Positions 25,736-34,175 of a stretch of DNA of 64,000 bases are shown one piece after another. The stretch comes from Comamonas testosteroni (GTDB taxonomy: Bacteria > Pseudomonadota > Gammaproteobacteria > Burkholderiales > Burkholderiaceae_C): positions 5,490,501 to 5,554,500 of the forward strand of contig NZ_CP129672.1 in assembly GCF_030505195.1 (NCBI RefSeq), written 5' to 3'. Position numbers and translations under genes: made by a program. The notes under the pieces were generated by a model, which searched no databases, was not told the DNA's origin, and saw only the letters and a list, made by a program, of their open reading frames with translations. Position 1 is the first letter of the stretch. Every line of letters begins with the position of its first letter.

Positions 25736-26088
25736 AGTCGCTTCATGAGACGTTGCGCTGGTACGCGCAAGCCAGCGCACGCGCAGCACTGAATACAGGG
25801 CAGGAAATGCATGTATGGGAAGCGCGTGCCTTTGCTCGGGCCTTACGCCTTGTGATTGAGGATGCGCATCGCCGAGGGGAGATTGAGGCCGGAGAACTGG
25901 ACGATGGCACTGATGCTCTCGTCGCGGCGCTCCACCCAAAGATCCTTGCTGCCCGTCGTGCCCAGATCGCCCAACAGTTTCCAGCCCGGCTCGATGGGAA
26001 TGCTGGTGAAAACCTCGATCACGCAGTAGCAGCCTGTTCCGTCCTCGACAGCGAGAAAGCCAGTGGCTTGCCCGATGGCAACGACTGA
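25732..26088 (+). CDS. Hypothetical early phage protein
   Basis: 118 aa from the ATG at 25732, in ATGA overlap with the upstream stop and with AGGA six bases ahead. Residues 1-50 are helical (SLHETLRWYAQASARAALNTG, ARAFARALRLVIEDAHRRGE) and convincing. The C-terminal half is less so and lies antisense to a plausible minus-strand frame at 25843-26109. No function is assigned. Confidence 0.55.
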   Translation: MKSLHETLRWYAQASARAALNTGQEMHVWEARAFARALRLVIEDAHRRGEIEAGELDDGTDALVAALHPKILAARRAQIAQQFPARLDGNAGENLDHAVAACSVLDSEKASGLPDGND

Positions 26089-26109
26089 GCCGGTTCGATT
26101 GTCTTGCAT
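25843..26109 (-). CDS. Possible small beta-rich protein antisense to early gene
   Basis: 88 aa from the ATG at 26109: MQDNRTGSVVAIGQATGFLAVED and then CYCVIEVFTSIPIEPGWKLLGDLG. The pattern of short strands (GsVVAIG, FLAVED, VIEVF) looks like real small phage proteins, but it overlaps 246 bp of the better-supported plus-strand gene. GGGA at about 8 bases is its only ribosome-site hint. Confidence 0.3.
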   Translation of the reverse strand: MQDNRTGSVVAIGQATGFLAVEDGTGCYCVIEVFTSIPIEPGWKLLGDLGTTGSKDLWVERRDESISAIVQFSGLNLPSAMRILNHKA

Positions 26110-26229
26110 CTGAAATTCCCGAAAGTAGGTAGTCAATGAAAAGCTCAGCAGGTATTCCGCTGGATAGCTTGGAAGTCCGCTTCACCGCTTGGAGCGATTC
26201 CAAGCGGTTTGTTGTTGCAGGGCCTGCGA

Positions 26230-26457
26230 TCAGCTCGCAGCAGCCGTTGCCGCTCTGTGCAGATCCAGCAGCAAAGTCTCTGTCGCCAGATCGCCGCGCT
26301 TTTCTTCGAGCTTGGCCAGGCGTGCCAGGTCGTTGGCAAAAGCTGTTTGCTTTTCTTCGGGCAGCTGTCGCACGGTGGCGAACACCAGCGCGCCGAGGGC
26401 GTTGACGATGGCGTTCATGGATTCGGCGTTCAAAGGCTGTTGGGTTTCGTTGCTCAA
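26230..26457 (-). CDS. Small helical phage protein, TTG start
   Basis: 75 aa from a TTG at 26457, chosen because AGGAG lies about seven bases upstream; an in-frame ATG at 26514 would give 94 aa. It is amphipathic helices (MNAIVNALGALVFATVRQLPEEKQ, AFANDLARLAKLEEKRGDLATETLLLDLHRAA). It runs against the early operon in the gap before the CII-like gene. Function is unknown. Confidence 0.5.
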   Translation of the reverse strand: MSNETQQPLNAESMNAIVNALGALVFATVRQLPEEKQTAFANDLARLAKLEEKRGDLATETLLLDLHRAATAAAS

Positions 26458-26616
26458 GCTTGTCTCCTGTGTGGGCTTCGTGGGTGCCAGGGGGCGTTGT
26501 GCCCTCGGGTGCATTGTCCGTCACCGGGCTGAAGTGCCCGGTGGCGGTTTTTTTGCGGCGATGAATGCTTGTGTGGGGCATGGGCTGAAGTCTTGCCGGC
26601 CTGCAGCCCAAAGTCA

Positions 26617-26800
26617 TTCCGACGGGTTCCGACTTTTTCGGAACGCGTCGGAACCCTTTGCCTATAGAGCACGAATTTCGTGGGCCGTTTTTCGTGATGC
26701 AAATCAAGGCTTTGCTATGCCTTTTAGCGGTGTATTTGGCTTGCAGATTGCGCTGGAGAGCATTTCGTGGGTGTTCCGACAAAGTCGGAACCCGTCGGAA
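26617..26800. repeat. Two clusters of TTCCGAC/GTCGGAA repeats
   Basis: Cluster 1 (26617-26653) holds TTCCGAC twice and TTCGGAA/GTCGGAA, all 10 bp apart. Cluster 2 (26774-26800) contains the perfect palindrome GTTCCGACAAAGTCGGAAC plus another GTCGGAA 10 bp on. They occupy the 376-bp non-coding stretch 26458-26833 upstream of the CII-like and replication genes. Candidate binding sites for the CII-like protein, the ParB-like protein or an initiator. No gene is seen in the rest of this stretch. Confidence 0.7.
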
Positions 26801-26833
26801 CGTGTCAGCGCTGGACTACAGAAGGGCTAGACG

Positions 26834-27244
26834 ATGGAAATCAGCCTGGATTACGAGGACGAGCTGGACGCCGCACGGGAGGCGGTGCGCCATGCCGGTG
26901 GAGCGAAGAAGGTGGGGCCGCAGATGTTCCCGGACAAGTCGGTGGAGTCTGCCGCGCGCTATCTGATGGATGCGCTGAACCCGGCGCGGGCCGAGCGGTT
27001 GACGCCTTCACAGGTGCTGATGCTGATGCGCCTGGCGCGGGAGGCGGGCTTTCATGGCTTTGCGACCTGGTGGATGCGGCAGGCGGGCTACCAGGCGCCG
27101 GTGCCGATTGCCCCGGTGTCAGAGGCTGCTGTGCTGACGGCGCAGATCAGCATTCTGGTGCCGAGGCTGGAGGAGTTGCTGCACCAGGCAGCGCGGCTGC
27201 AGCAGGCGAACCAGCCAACAGGCACACAGGGCGGGGTGGCGTGA
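26834..27244 (+). CDS. CII-like phage regulatory protein (Phage_CP76-like)
   Basis: 136 aa. The region AAREAVRHAGGAKKVGPQMFPDKSVESAARYLMDALNPARAERLTPSQVLMLMRLA has the layout of CII-type regulators (helix-turn-helix with NP...LT..Q motif), followed by a TWWMRQAGY stretch and a C-terminal coiled coil. It probably binds direct repeats near its own promoter. One-base overlap with the primase gene shows the replication operon begins here. Confidence 0.7.
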   Translation: MEISLDYEDELDAAREAVRHAGGAKKVGPQMFPDKSVESAARYLMDALNPARAERLTPSQVLMLMRLAREAGFHGFATWWMRQAGYQAPVPIAPVSEAAVLTAQISILVPRLEELLHQAARLQQANQPTGTQGGVA

Positions 27245-28305
27245 TGGAGAACTACCAGGATGTGCTGAGCCAGATGGAGCTGTTTGGCATTGAGCTGCGC
27301 GACAAGGATTTGCCTTTGCGGCTGGACAAGGGCAAGCGGGTGACCTGCGGCAAGGGCGGCAAGGATTGGTACAAGCTGTACCTGTTTACCCCCCAGAACA
27401 CGAGCAAGCAGTGGGTGACGGGCACGTTTGGCACCTACCGCGCAGGCGGCGACTGGCGCAAGGTGCTGGTGGACTGGGCCGAGCTGAGCGAGGAGGAGCG
27501 CGGCCGTATGAAGGCGGAGCGCGAGGCCAAGAAGGCCGCCGCAGCCGCCGAGCGTGCCCAGGAGATTGCGAATGCCAGCGCGGATGCGCTGACGATCTGG
27601 CGCAAGGCGGTGGCGACGGAGACGACGCCGTACCTGGAGCGCAAGCAGGTGATAGGGGAGACCTGCCGCATGCTGGCCCAGAGCCTGACGCTGCGCTGGC
27701 CCGCCCAGCGCAAGGGTGAGGACGATACGGTGTGGACGCTGCCGGCCGGCACGCTGGTGCTGCCGCTGATGCGCTATGACATGCCGCGTGCGGAGGCAAT
27801 GCGGGGTGTGCAGTTCATCAAGCCGGATGGAGCCAAGATTTACCTGCGCCAGTTTGACAAGCCGGGCTGCTGCATTCGGCTGGGTGAGATCGACGCCAGC
27901 ACGACGCTGCTGCTGGTGGTGGAGGGCTATGCGACAGGCGCCACAGCCCGCCGTGCCACGGGCTACATCTGGCCGGTGTTTGTGGCAATGGATGCGGGCA
28001 ACCTGGCCCATGTGGTGCCGCTGCTGCGCGGGCTGTACCCGAATGCCCGGATTCTGATTCTGGCCGATGACGACTATCTGACCCGCGACAAGCGCACGGG
28101 CCAGCTGAACAACCCTGGCCGAACGGCCGCGAAGGCGGTGGCCCGCAAGACAGAGCGCTGTGACTTTGTCTGGCCTGTTTTCAAACCCACGAGCCGTGGC
28201 CCGAAGGACACGGACTTCAATGACCTGCATGTCCTGGAGGGGCTGGGCGCGGTGAGCGACCAGTTGGCGGGCGTGATCCGGGAAATAAGCAAGCACTATG
28301 GCTGA
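27244..28305 (+). CDS. TOPRIM-domain primase-like protein
   Basis: 353 aa from the ATG at 27244, overlapping the previous stop by one base. The N-terminal 60 residues hold a GKGGKDWYKLYLF motif seen in phage/plasmid primases. A Lys/Glu/Ala helix follows at about 85-115, then a TOPRIM domain (about 215-300): LLLVVEGYATGA, then FVAMDAGNLAHVV and ILILADDDYL. It probably primes phage DNA synthesis with the helicase encoded downstream (8-bp overlap). Confidence 0.85.
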   Translation: MENYQDVLSQMELFGIELRDKDLPLRLDKGKRVTCGKGGKDWYKLYLFTPQNTSKQWVTGTFGTYRAGGDWRKVLVDWAELSEEERGRMKAEREAKKAAAAAERAQEIANASADALTIWRKAVATETTPYLERKQVIGETCRMLAQSLTLRWPAQRKGEDDTVWTLPAGTLVLPLMRYDMPRAEAMRGVQFIKPDGAKIYLRQFDKPGCCIRLGEIDASTTLLLVVEGYATGATARRATGYIWPVFVAMDAGNLAHVVPLLRGLYPNARILILADDDYLTRDKRTGQLNNPGRTAAKAVARKTERCDFVWPVFKPTSRGPKDTDFNDLHVLEGLGAVSDQLAGVIREISKHYG

Positions 28306-29965
28306 TAACGATACAGAGATGGAACAGGGCGGGGCGGCAACGCCACCGCCGCCTGCGGCCGCAGAGCCGCAGGCGCTGCCTGCCCCCGACGCGAAGGCGT
28401 CGCTGGATGGGTCTTTGGCTGCGGGCGAGTCTGCAGCGGGGTCTGTGGTGCGGGTGGATTTTCAGGCGGGGGTACGTGTGCCGCCAGAGGCCGAGCTGCC
28501 CCTGCCCCCCGGCCCCCCGAAGAAGCGCGCTGTTGCGCGCTCCAAAGGGGATGGGGGGCAAGAGGAGGGCGCTGAGGATAGCGCCGAGAAGCCCGTACAG
28601 AGCCGCAAGAAGGAGAAGACGATTGACTGGGGCAAGTTCAACCATCTGATTGAAAACTTTGCCCTGATCTACGGCACGGACACGGTGTGGGATGACTCCG
28701 AGCGAATGATCATGAAGATCAGCAATATGGGGCACGCCCACGGCAGCCAGCTGGTGGCGATGTGGAAGGCGAGCGAGAAGCGCCGCACGATCCGCGCCGA
28801 CGAGCTGGTGTTTGATCCGACAATGAAGTGCGACACCGAGCGCTTCATCAATATGTATGAGGGGATGGCGATGGTGCCCAAGAAGGGCGACGTCAACCCG
28901 ATTCTGGACCTGATCAGCTTTCTGGTGAGCCGGGCCACGCCGGATGAGGGCGACACGGGCGATGTGATGCATTGGCTGCTGTGCTGGCTGGCGTACCCGC
29001 TGCAGCACCCGGGCGCCAAGATGCGGTCGGCCGTGGTGATGCATGGCGATGAGGGCGCGGGCAAGAACTTCCTGTTCGAGACAGTGGTGCAGATCTACGG
29101 CAAGTACGCGAGCATCGTCGGCCAGGACGAGCTGGACGACAAGTACAACGATTGGCGCAGCTGCAAGCAGTTTGTGGTGGGCGACGAGATCATGAGCCGG
29201 GCCGAGCTGGTGCACAACAAGAACCGGCTCAAGGCCTTGATCACGACGCCGACGGTGCAGATCAATAGCAAGTACCAGATGCGGCGGGAAGAGAAGAACC
29301 ACATGAATATTGCGTTCCTCTCGAATGAGCTGATTCCGCTGGCCCTGGACAACACGGACCGGCGTTATCTGGTGGTGTACACGCCCAAGGCCCGGGAGGA
29401 CCAGTACTACATCGACCTGGGCGTGTGGCGCGACAACGGCGGGGTTGAGGCGTTCTATGAGTACCTGCTGACTTATCCGCTGGGCGACTTCAGCCCCTAT
29501 ACCAAGCCGCCCATGACGGAGGCGAAGACCAATCTGATCGGGCTGAACCGCAAGAGCCCCGAGCGGTTCTGGGCGGAATGGTCTGAGGGCGAGCTGGATC
29601 TGCCGTACCGGTCCTGCGCGCGGTCGCAGGCGTACCGGGCCTATATCAAGTGGTGCCAGCGCACGGGCGAGCGGTATCCGTTCAACGAGACGCTGTTTTC
29701 CAGCACGCTGACGCGGTTCTCGGACACACAGGGCAAGCCGGCCCGCATCAAGGGCATGAATGTGACCCGCCCCGGACACGCAAGAAAGACCCAGCGCATG
29801 TTGCTGGTGACCGAGCCTGACTTTGGCGAAGGCGAGAGCAAGCAGACCGAGGGCGCATGGGCCACGCATGCGGTGGAGTCCTTCGAGGACGAGCTGCGCA
29901 AGTACCTGGGCTATGGCTCAGGCTCCCCGACCCCTGACTCTGCGACAGCAGAAGGGAATGAATAA
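28298..29965 (+). CDS. Phage replicative helicase (DUF5906/SF3-like)
   Basis: 555 aa. Residues 1-105 are low-complexity Ala/Pro/Gly. The ATPase core has Walker A MHGDEGAGKNFLFE (about 248-261), Walker B-like FVVGDEI (about 290), and a sensor region (NIAFLSNELIPLALDNTDRRYLVV) as in phage/plasmid primase-helicases. A C-terminal winged-helix-like region follows. It unwinds DNA at the phage origin, plausibly the iteron array directly downstream. It overlaps the primase gene by 8 bp. Confidence 0.85.
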   Translation: MADNDTEMEQGGAATPPPPAAAEPQALPAPDAKASLDGSLAAGESAAGSVVRVDFQAGVRVPPEAELPLPPGPPKKRAVARSKGDGGQEEGAEDSAEKPVQSRKKEKTIDWGKFNHLIENFALIYGTDTVWDDSERMIMKISNMGHAHGSQLVAMWKASEKRRTIRADELVFDPTMKCDTERFINMYEGMAMVPKKGDVNPILDLISFLVSRATPDEGDTGDVMHWLLCWLAYPLQHPGAKMRSAVVMHGDEGAGKNFLFETVVQIYGKYASIVGQDELDDKYNDWRSCKQFVVGDEIMSRAELVHNKNRLKALITTPTVQINSKYQMRREEKNHMNIAFLSNELIPLALDNTDRRYLVVYTPKAREDQYYIDLGVWRDNGGVEAFYEYLLTYPLGDFSPYTKPPMTEAKTNLIGLNRKSPERFWAEWSEGELDLPYRSCARSQAYRAYIKWCQRTGERYPFNETLFSSTLTRFSDTQGKPARIKGMNVTRPGHARKTQRMLLVTEPDFGEGESKQTEGAWATHAVESFEDELRKYLGYGSGSPTPDSATAEGNE

Positions 29966-29984
29966 GGAATGGACCCGATGAAGC

Positions 29985-30209
29985 GTTACGACGTTACAGC
30001 AGGCCGTAACACGCAAACCCAGCACTGGCGCGGTTTGTTACGAGGTTACGACGTTACGACCTCCCACACGTATGCAGGTGCAGGCGTGCGCAGATGCGCA
30101 CATACATGGGCGCGTGCATGTGCGAGCGCAGCGGGTGTAACACCGTAACGTCGTAACAAGCGAGGCGTGGCGCGGCTTGCGCTGTTACGCGCGCCCGTAA
30201 CGCTGTAAC
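29985..30209. repeat. Symmetric 8-bp iteron array, candidate phage origin or packaging site
   Basis: Forward units GTTACGAC/GTTACAGC lie at 29985-30000 and GTTACGAG-GTTACGAC-GTTACGAC in tandem at 30037-30060. Inverted units GGTGTAAC-ACCGTAAC-GTCGTAAC lie at 30134-30157, and GTTACGCG, CCCGTAAC and GCTGTAAC at 30184-30209. A 73-bp GTGC/GCAC-rich centre (30061-30133) separates the two arms. It is located between the helicase and terminase genes in a 283-bp gap with no other gene. Confidence 0.75.
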
Positions 30210-30248
30210 TACTTCATTTATTTCTTAAGGAAGAAAAGGAAAAGAGAG

Positions 30249-30419
30249 ATGGAGAAGGACCTGGAGCTGTTGACCAAGGGCATCGCCTGCGCCGGGCCCA
30301 CCCCCCTTGTAGGTACTCCTGCCGCTCGGATTCATGGGGGTAATTCGACCCCCTCGGGTACGCCAGTGGCTGAGTTTTCCAAAAGTGAACGAACTGGTGA
30401 ACGCCGGGAGGCAAAGTGA
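30249..30419 (+). CDS. Small protein before terminase small subunit
   Basis: 56 codons from the ATG at 30249 (MEKDLELLTKGIACAGPTP...), with an unusually strong purine-rich ribosome site (AAGGAAAAGAGAG immediately upstream). The stop TGA at 30417 overlaps the GTG start of the terminase small subunit at 30416, consistent with translational coupling. The product is polar with many Thr/Pro/Gly and no known domain. It may be mainly a leader for coupling. Confidence 0.5.
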   Translation: MEKDLELLTKGIACAGPTPLVGTPAARIHGGNSTPSGTPVAEFSKSERTGERREAK

Positions 30420-31006
30420 ACGTACGCGTGGATCTGATCTCTCAGGCCGAGTACGCCCGCCGCCGTGGCGTGGCGAAGTCGGCAGTGGCGAAGGCCGTGA
30501 AGGAAGGCCGCATTACCTTGGTCGAGGGCAAGATCCATCAGACCCTGGCCGATATCCAGTGGGCGCAGAACACCCGCACGCGCATCGATGGCGGGCGCCC
30601 AGCAAGCGAGCAGGGCGCAGGCATGGGTGAGGCAGCCCCGGCCGCCAATAGCGCGCCACAGGCCCCGGAAACGCCTCAGGTCAGCTCTGCTCAAGAGGTG
30701 CTGGACCTGCGCGTGCGCAAGGAGAAAGCAGCGGTCGAACGCGAAGAGCGCGAAAACGCCCGTGAAGCCGGCCTGCTGGTCAGTCGCTCCGCCGTTCGTA
30801 CTGCGGTGTTTGATGCCTTTCGAGCCCTGCGCGACGAGATCCTGAGCGCGCCTGTGCGTGCGGCACCGGCGGTGATCGGCCTGGGCGACTCCCGCGACAT
30901 CGAGCGCGTGTTCTCGGACGAACTGCGCAAGGCCTTTGCCAACGCTGAAAAGCGCATGCGCGCCTATCTGCCCGCCGAACGACCTGCTGAAACGGAGGTC
31001 GAATGA
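30416..31006 (+). CDS. Terminase small subunit-like protein
   Basis: 196 aa, GTG start at 30416 with GGGAGG five bases upstream. An N-terminal helix-turn-helix (SQAEYARRRGVAKSAVAKAVKEGRI, about 9-33), an Ala/Pro linker, then a helical oligomerisation region (LDLRVRKEKAAVEREERENAREAGLLV) match Nu1/DUF1441-type subunits that recognise the packaging site. Its ATGA overlap with the large subunit gene supports the role. Confidence 0.8.
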   Translation: MNVRVDLISQAEYARRRGVAKSAVAKAVKEGRITLVEGKIHQTLADIQWAQNTRTRIDGGRPASEQGAGMGEAAPAANSAPQAPETPQVSSAQEVLDLRVRKEKAAVEREERENAREAGLLVSRSAVRTAVFDAFRALRDEILSAPVRAAPAVIGLGDSRDIERVFSDELRKAFANAEKRMRAYLPAERPAETEVE

Positions 31007-33177
31007 ATCTGGCCGATGGCTACACGCTGATGATGGAAGCCGCGATTGACGCTTCGCGCCCAGACCCCGAGCTGCGCTGTGATGAGTGGGCGGAGGAGTT
31101 CATGGTGCTGCCCAAGTCCGGCCCCAAGCCGGGCATCTATCGCTTTGACCACAGCTACCCGGCCCGGCGTGTGCACCAAGTGCTGTCGCCGGCACACCCG
31201 GCCAAGCGCGTGGTGGCCAAGGTCGCGTCGCAGATGTTCAAGACCCAGACGGCGCTGAACTGGATTGCCTCGCTGATTCACCGCCGGCCGCGCAACATCC
31301 TGGCCCTGCAGCCCACGGATACCCTGGTCAAGCGCTTCTCGGCCCGTGTGGCAACGATGATCCGCAATGTGCCCGAGCTGACGGAGTGCGTGGCCGCCGC
31401 CAAGAGCCGCGATTCGCGTAACACGACCCAGGCCAAGGATTTTCTGGGCGACGCCACGCTGTACATGAACACCGCTGGCTCGGCAGCCAATCTGGCCGAG
31501 GTCTCGGCGCCCTACATCTACTTTGACGAGATCGACCGGGCCGAGCAGAACATCGACGGCGAAGGCGACCCCGTCACGCTGGCCGAGGCGCGTGCCACCC
31601 AGTACGCCAACGATGCCAAGTTCTTCTACACCTCCAGCCCGAGCATCGAAGGCATCTCCAAGATCGACAAGCTCTACGACAAGGGCACGCAGGAGAAGTA
31701 CTTTGTGCCTTGCCCGCACTGCGACCACCTGCACCCGCTGGAACTGGAGAACTTTCACTATGCACGCGACGAGGAAACCGGCTTCATGGACCGTGCCTGG
31801 TTTGTGTGCCCGGAGTGCGGCTGCGAGATCGATGAGCGCCACAAGGTCACCATGCTGCCCGACGAAGCTGCAGGCGGCAAAGCGCGCTGGGTGGCCACGG
31901 CCACGGGCGATGGCGAGACGGTAAGCTTTACCTGCTCGGCCTTCTATATGCCCATTGGCGCCCAAACCTGGTTGTCCTTGGCGCGCTACTACGCCTTTGC
32001 CAAGGAAGCCATCAAGGTTGGTGACCACTCATTCATGCAGGTGTTCTACAACACCCGCCTGGCCCTGAGCTACCGCAACAGCGAGACCACCACTACCGCC
32101 GCGCAGCTGCGCCGCCGTGCCGAGAATTACCCGCTGCGCGTGCTGCCTGACGCCGCACTGGTCGCCACGATGACGGTCGACACCCAGGGCGACCGGCTGG
32201 AGTGCCAGATCGAGGCCTGGGGGCCGGGCATGGAGCACTGGGTCATCGACTACATCGTGCTGCCGGGCTCTCCCACCGAAAGCGCAGACGCGCCTGGCAG
32301 CGTGTGGCAGCGCCTGGACGAGATCAAGCGCACGCCGCTGCTGCACGCCAGCGGCAGGCTCATCCCGATCAGCGCCTACGGCATTGACTCGGGCGGTCAC
32401 CACACGCAGGACGTCTACAACTACGGCATGGCCCGCAAGCGGCTCAACTGCGTGGTACTGCATGGCTCGCCCCGCCCGCACAGGCCCATCATGAGCAGCA
32501 TGCCCAGCAAGGTGGACATCGACTGGGGCGGTACCAAGGTCAAGGGCGGGGTGGAGCTGTGGACGGTCGGCACAGACGTTGCCAAGGACTGGCTCAGCAA
32601 TCGCATGCAGCAGACCGAAGGCAGTGGTGCCATGCACTTCCACCAGGATCTGCCGCCCGCCTGGTTCGACATGATGGTCGTGGAGCAGCCGCGCATCAAA
32701 TTCATCAAGGGCCGGTCAATACGCGAATGGTTCAAACCACCAGGCGCCCGCAACGAGGCATGGGACTTGTCTGTCTACAACCTGGCACTGGCCCACCAAC
32801 TGGGCCTGCACAAATGGAGCGCAATGGACTGGAAGCGTCTGCGCGACAAGCTGATTCCGCCCAACCTGGACCTGTTTGCACCCGCGCCAGTTCAACCAGT
32901 CGCGCCTTTGCCCATGCCGGAGCCTCTGCCGTCCGTGGCATCAGCGCCCGTCAGCGAGCCTGCGGCGCCTCAACCCAACCCCACGCCAGAGTCTGAAACC
33001 ACGGCACAGACCGTACAGGCGCCTGTACCCCCGCCGCAGCAGCCTGCGGTCAGTGAGCCCGTTGCTCCTGCCCCACCAGCTGTGCCGGCCCCGGCACCAC
33101 AGGCCCCCATGCCCGTGGTAACCGCCATCAACAGAGCACCCGTGGGGCGCCGCATACTTTCGAGAGGGATTCGCTAA
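31003..33177 (+). CDS. Terminase large subunit, GpA family
   Basis: 724 aa. ATPase: Walker A-like VASQMFKTQT (about 74-83) and Walker B YIYFDEID (about 171-178). A zinc-binding pair CPHC/CPECGC (about 236-275) is typical of GpA terminases, followed by the nuclease domain with VDTQGDRLE and GIDSGGHHTQDVY. The last 90 residues are a Pro/Ala/Val-rich tail beyond the family's usual length. It packages DNA into proheads and cuts at pac/cos. It overlaps its neighbours by 4 bp and 1 bp. Confidence 0.95.
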   Translation: MNLADGYTLMMEAAIDASRPDPELRCDEWAEEFMVLPKSGPKPGIYRFDHSYPARRVHQVLSPAHPAKRVVAKVASQMFKTQTALNWIASLIHRRPRNILALQPTDTLVKRFSARVATMIRNVPELTECVAAAKSRDSRNTTQAKDFLGDATLYMNTAGSAANLAEVSAPYIYFDEIDRAEQNIDGEGDPVTLAEARATQYANDAKFFYTSSPSIEGISKIDKLYDKGTQEKYFVPCPHCDHLHPLELENFHYARDEETGFMDRAWFVCPECGCEIDERHKVTMLPDEAAGGKARWVATATGDGETVSFTCSAFYMPIGAQTWLSLARYYAFAKEAIKVGDHSFMQVFYNTRLALSYRNSETTTTAAQLRRRAENYPLRVLPDAALVATMTVDTQGDRLECQIEAWGPGMEHWVIDYIVLPGSPTESADAPGSVWQRLDEIKRTPLLHASGRLIPISAYGIDSGGHHTQDVYNYGMARKRLNCVVLHGSPRPHRPIMSSMPSKVDIDWGGTKVKGGVELWTVGTDVAKDWLSNRMQQTEGSGAMHFHQDLPPAWFDMMVVEQPRIKFIKGRSIREWFKPPGARNEAWDLSVYNLALAHQLGLHKWSAMDWKRLRDKLIPPNLDLFAPAPVQPVAPLPMPEPLPSVASAPVSEPAAPQPNPTPESETTAQTVQAPVPPPQQPAVSEPVAPAPPAVPAPAPQAPMPVVTAINRAPVGRRILSRGIR

Positions 33178-33674
33178 TGTCCAACCACCACCAGACTGAC
33201 CCCGAGGCCCCGCGCCTGGCCGCTGCCGCCCCGCAGGCCGATGAAGCCCCGGCTGCAGACAGTGAAGAGCAGCAGGATCTGGACGCGCTGTGCGAGCAAT
33301 GGGTGCGCTGGAAGGCCACGCGCCGCTTTTACGCGCCACCGTCCAAGATTGGCTCCATTCTTGGCCAGCTCAGCGGAGCGCGCACCAGACCGCTGAAGAC
33401 TGATGGGCCAGATGCCATCTGCAGCGCGGAGCTGGCGGCGTTTCACATTGCCTATGTGAGTCAGCCCGACGCGCTGGACAAACGGGTTTTCGACCTGTAC
33501 TACGTGCACCGCGTTGCGCCGGTCAAGACTGCGGCGGCTGCGTTGAACATCAGCCGTAGCCATTTCTATCTGGTGCTGGGAGACTTCCGCAAGCGGCTGT
33601 ATGCTGCGGCGCAGGCGGTGCTGGAATTCAATCTGCAGGCGGTGACTGCAGGTAGTGCGCGGTATGGCTTGTAG
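33177..33674 (+). CDS. Q-like antitermination/late regulator
   Basis: 165 aa. After an Ala-rich N-terminus the protein has WVRWKATRRFYAP, a central segment (SAELAAFHIAYVSQPDALDKRVFDLYYVH) and a C-terminal helix-turn-helix (TAAAALNISRSHFYLVLGDFRKRL, about 118-141), the layout of phage antiterminator Q / ArpU-type proteins. It starts on the last base of the large terminase stop (TAATG). Finding a late regulator after the terminase is unusual, so regulatory function is not certain. Confidence 0.55.
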   Translation: MSNHHQTDPEAPRLAAAAPQADEAPAADSEEQQDLDALCEQWVRWKATRRFYAPPSKIGSILGQLSGARTRPLKTDGPDAICSAELAAFHIAYVSQPDALDKRVFDLYYVHRVAPVKTAAAALNISRSHFYLVLGDFRKRLYAAAQAVLEFNLQAVTAGSARYGL

Positions 33675-33791
33675 CTGCAAAAGAATTTCAAGAATACTTC
33701 ACATCTGTGAACAAGCGTTGCCGATTGCTCAAAGATCTTTTTTAATTTTTTTTGTTTCTTGGTATCCTTGTGTTCAGAGAAAAATCACCAA

Positions 33792-34175
33792 ATGAATAAA
33801 GACATTCAGGTCAAACCTTACGGATTGGTGGCAGACATGTCGCTTACTTACCAAGACTTACTGAAGCGTCGCAAGGCGGTAGAGGAAATTGTCAAGTCCC
33901 ATCGAGGTCGGGGTTGGCGCGCTCTCCCGAAGCAGACGCTTGTCTACGGCTCGCCCATCGACATGAGTAAGAAGACTTCCAAGGCTACGCCGATGACTGT
34001 TGTTGTCGACCTCAAGCCTAATGCAGACATTCTGGATTTAGCAGACATCAGCGAGGAGCTGTCCCACCTCTTCAATCAGGAGGTCACAGTCAACTCCTCT
34101 GGAGGCATCTCAAGCAAGGTGCTGGGAGGTGCTGTCGAGGTCAAGGAAGACGGTCGCTTCTTCTTCGCCGCCTGA
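33792..34175 (+). CDS. Cargo gene, weakly MNT nucleotidyltransferase-like
   Basis: 127 aa from the ATG at 33792. TLVYGSP (about 49-55) followed by MTVVVDLKPNADILDLADISEELSHLFNQEVTV (about 68-100) follows the order of a minimal nucleotidyltransferase (GS motif, then DxD-bearing strand, then helix), but the first Asp of the DxD is missing. It stops one base into the next gene (TGATGA), so the two form a pair. It is more AT-rich than the head genes and flanked by gaps. Confidence 0.45.
   Translation: MNKDIQVKPYGLVADMSLTYQDLLKRRKAVEEIVKSHRGRGWRALPKQTLVYGSPIDMSKKTSKATPMTVVVDLKPNADILDLADISEELSHLFNQEVTVNSSGGISSKVLGGAVEVKEDGRFFFAA

Noticed and set aside
25325..26782. 485-aa minus-strand open frame
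   Set aside because: It runs antisense to the YdaS operon and through the repeat region, with low-complexity Arg/His/Pro composition typical of a GC-rich shadow frame.
26189..26830. 213-aa plus-strand frame
   Set aside because: Antisense to the TTG-started minus-strand gene and spanning the palindrome clusters; no ribosome site.
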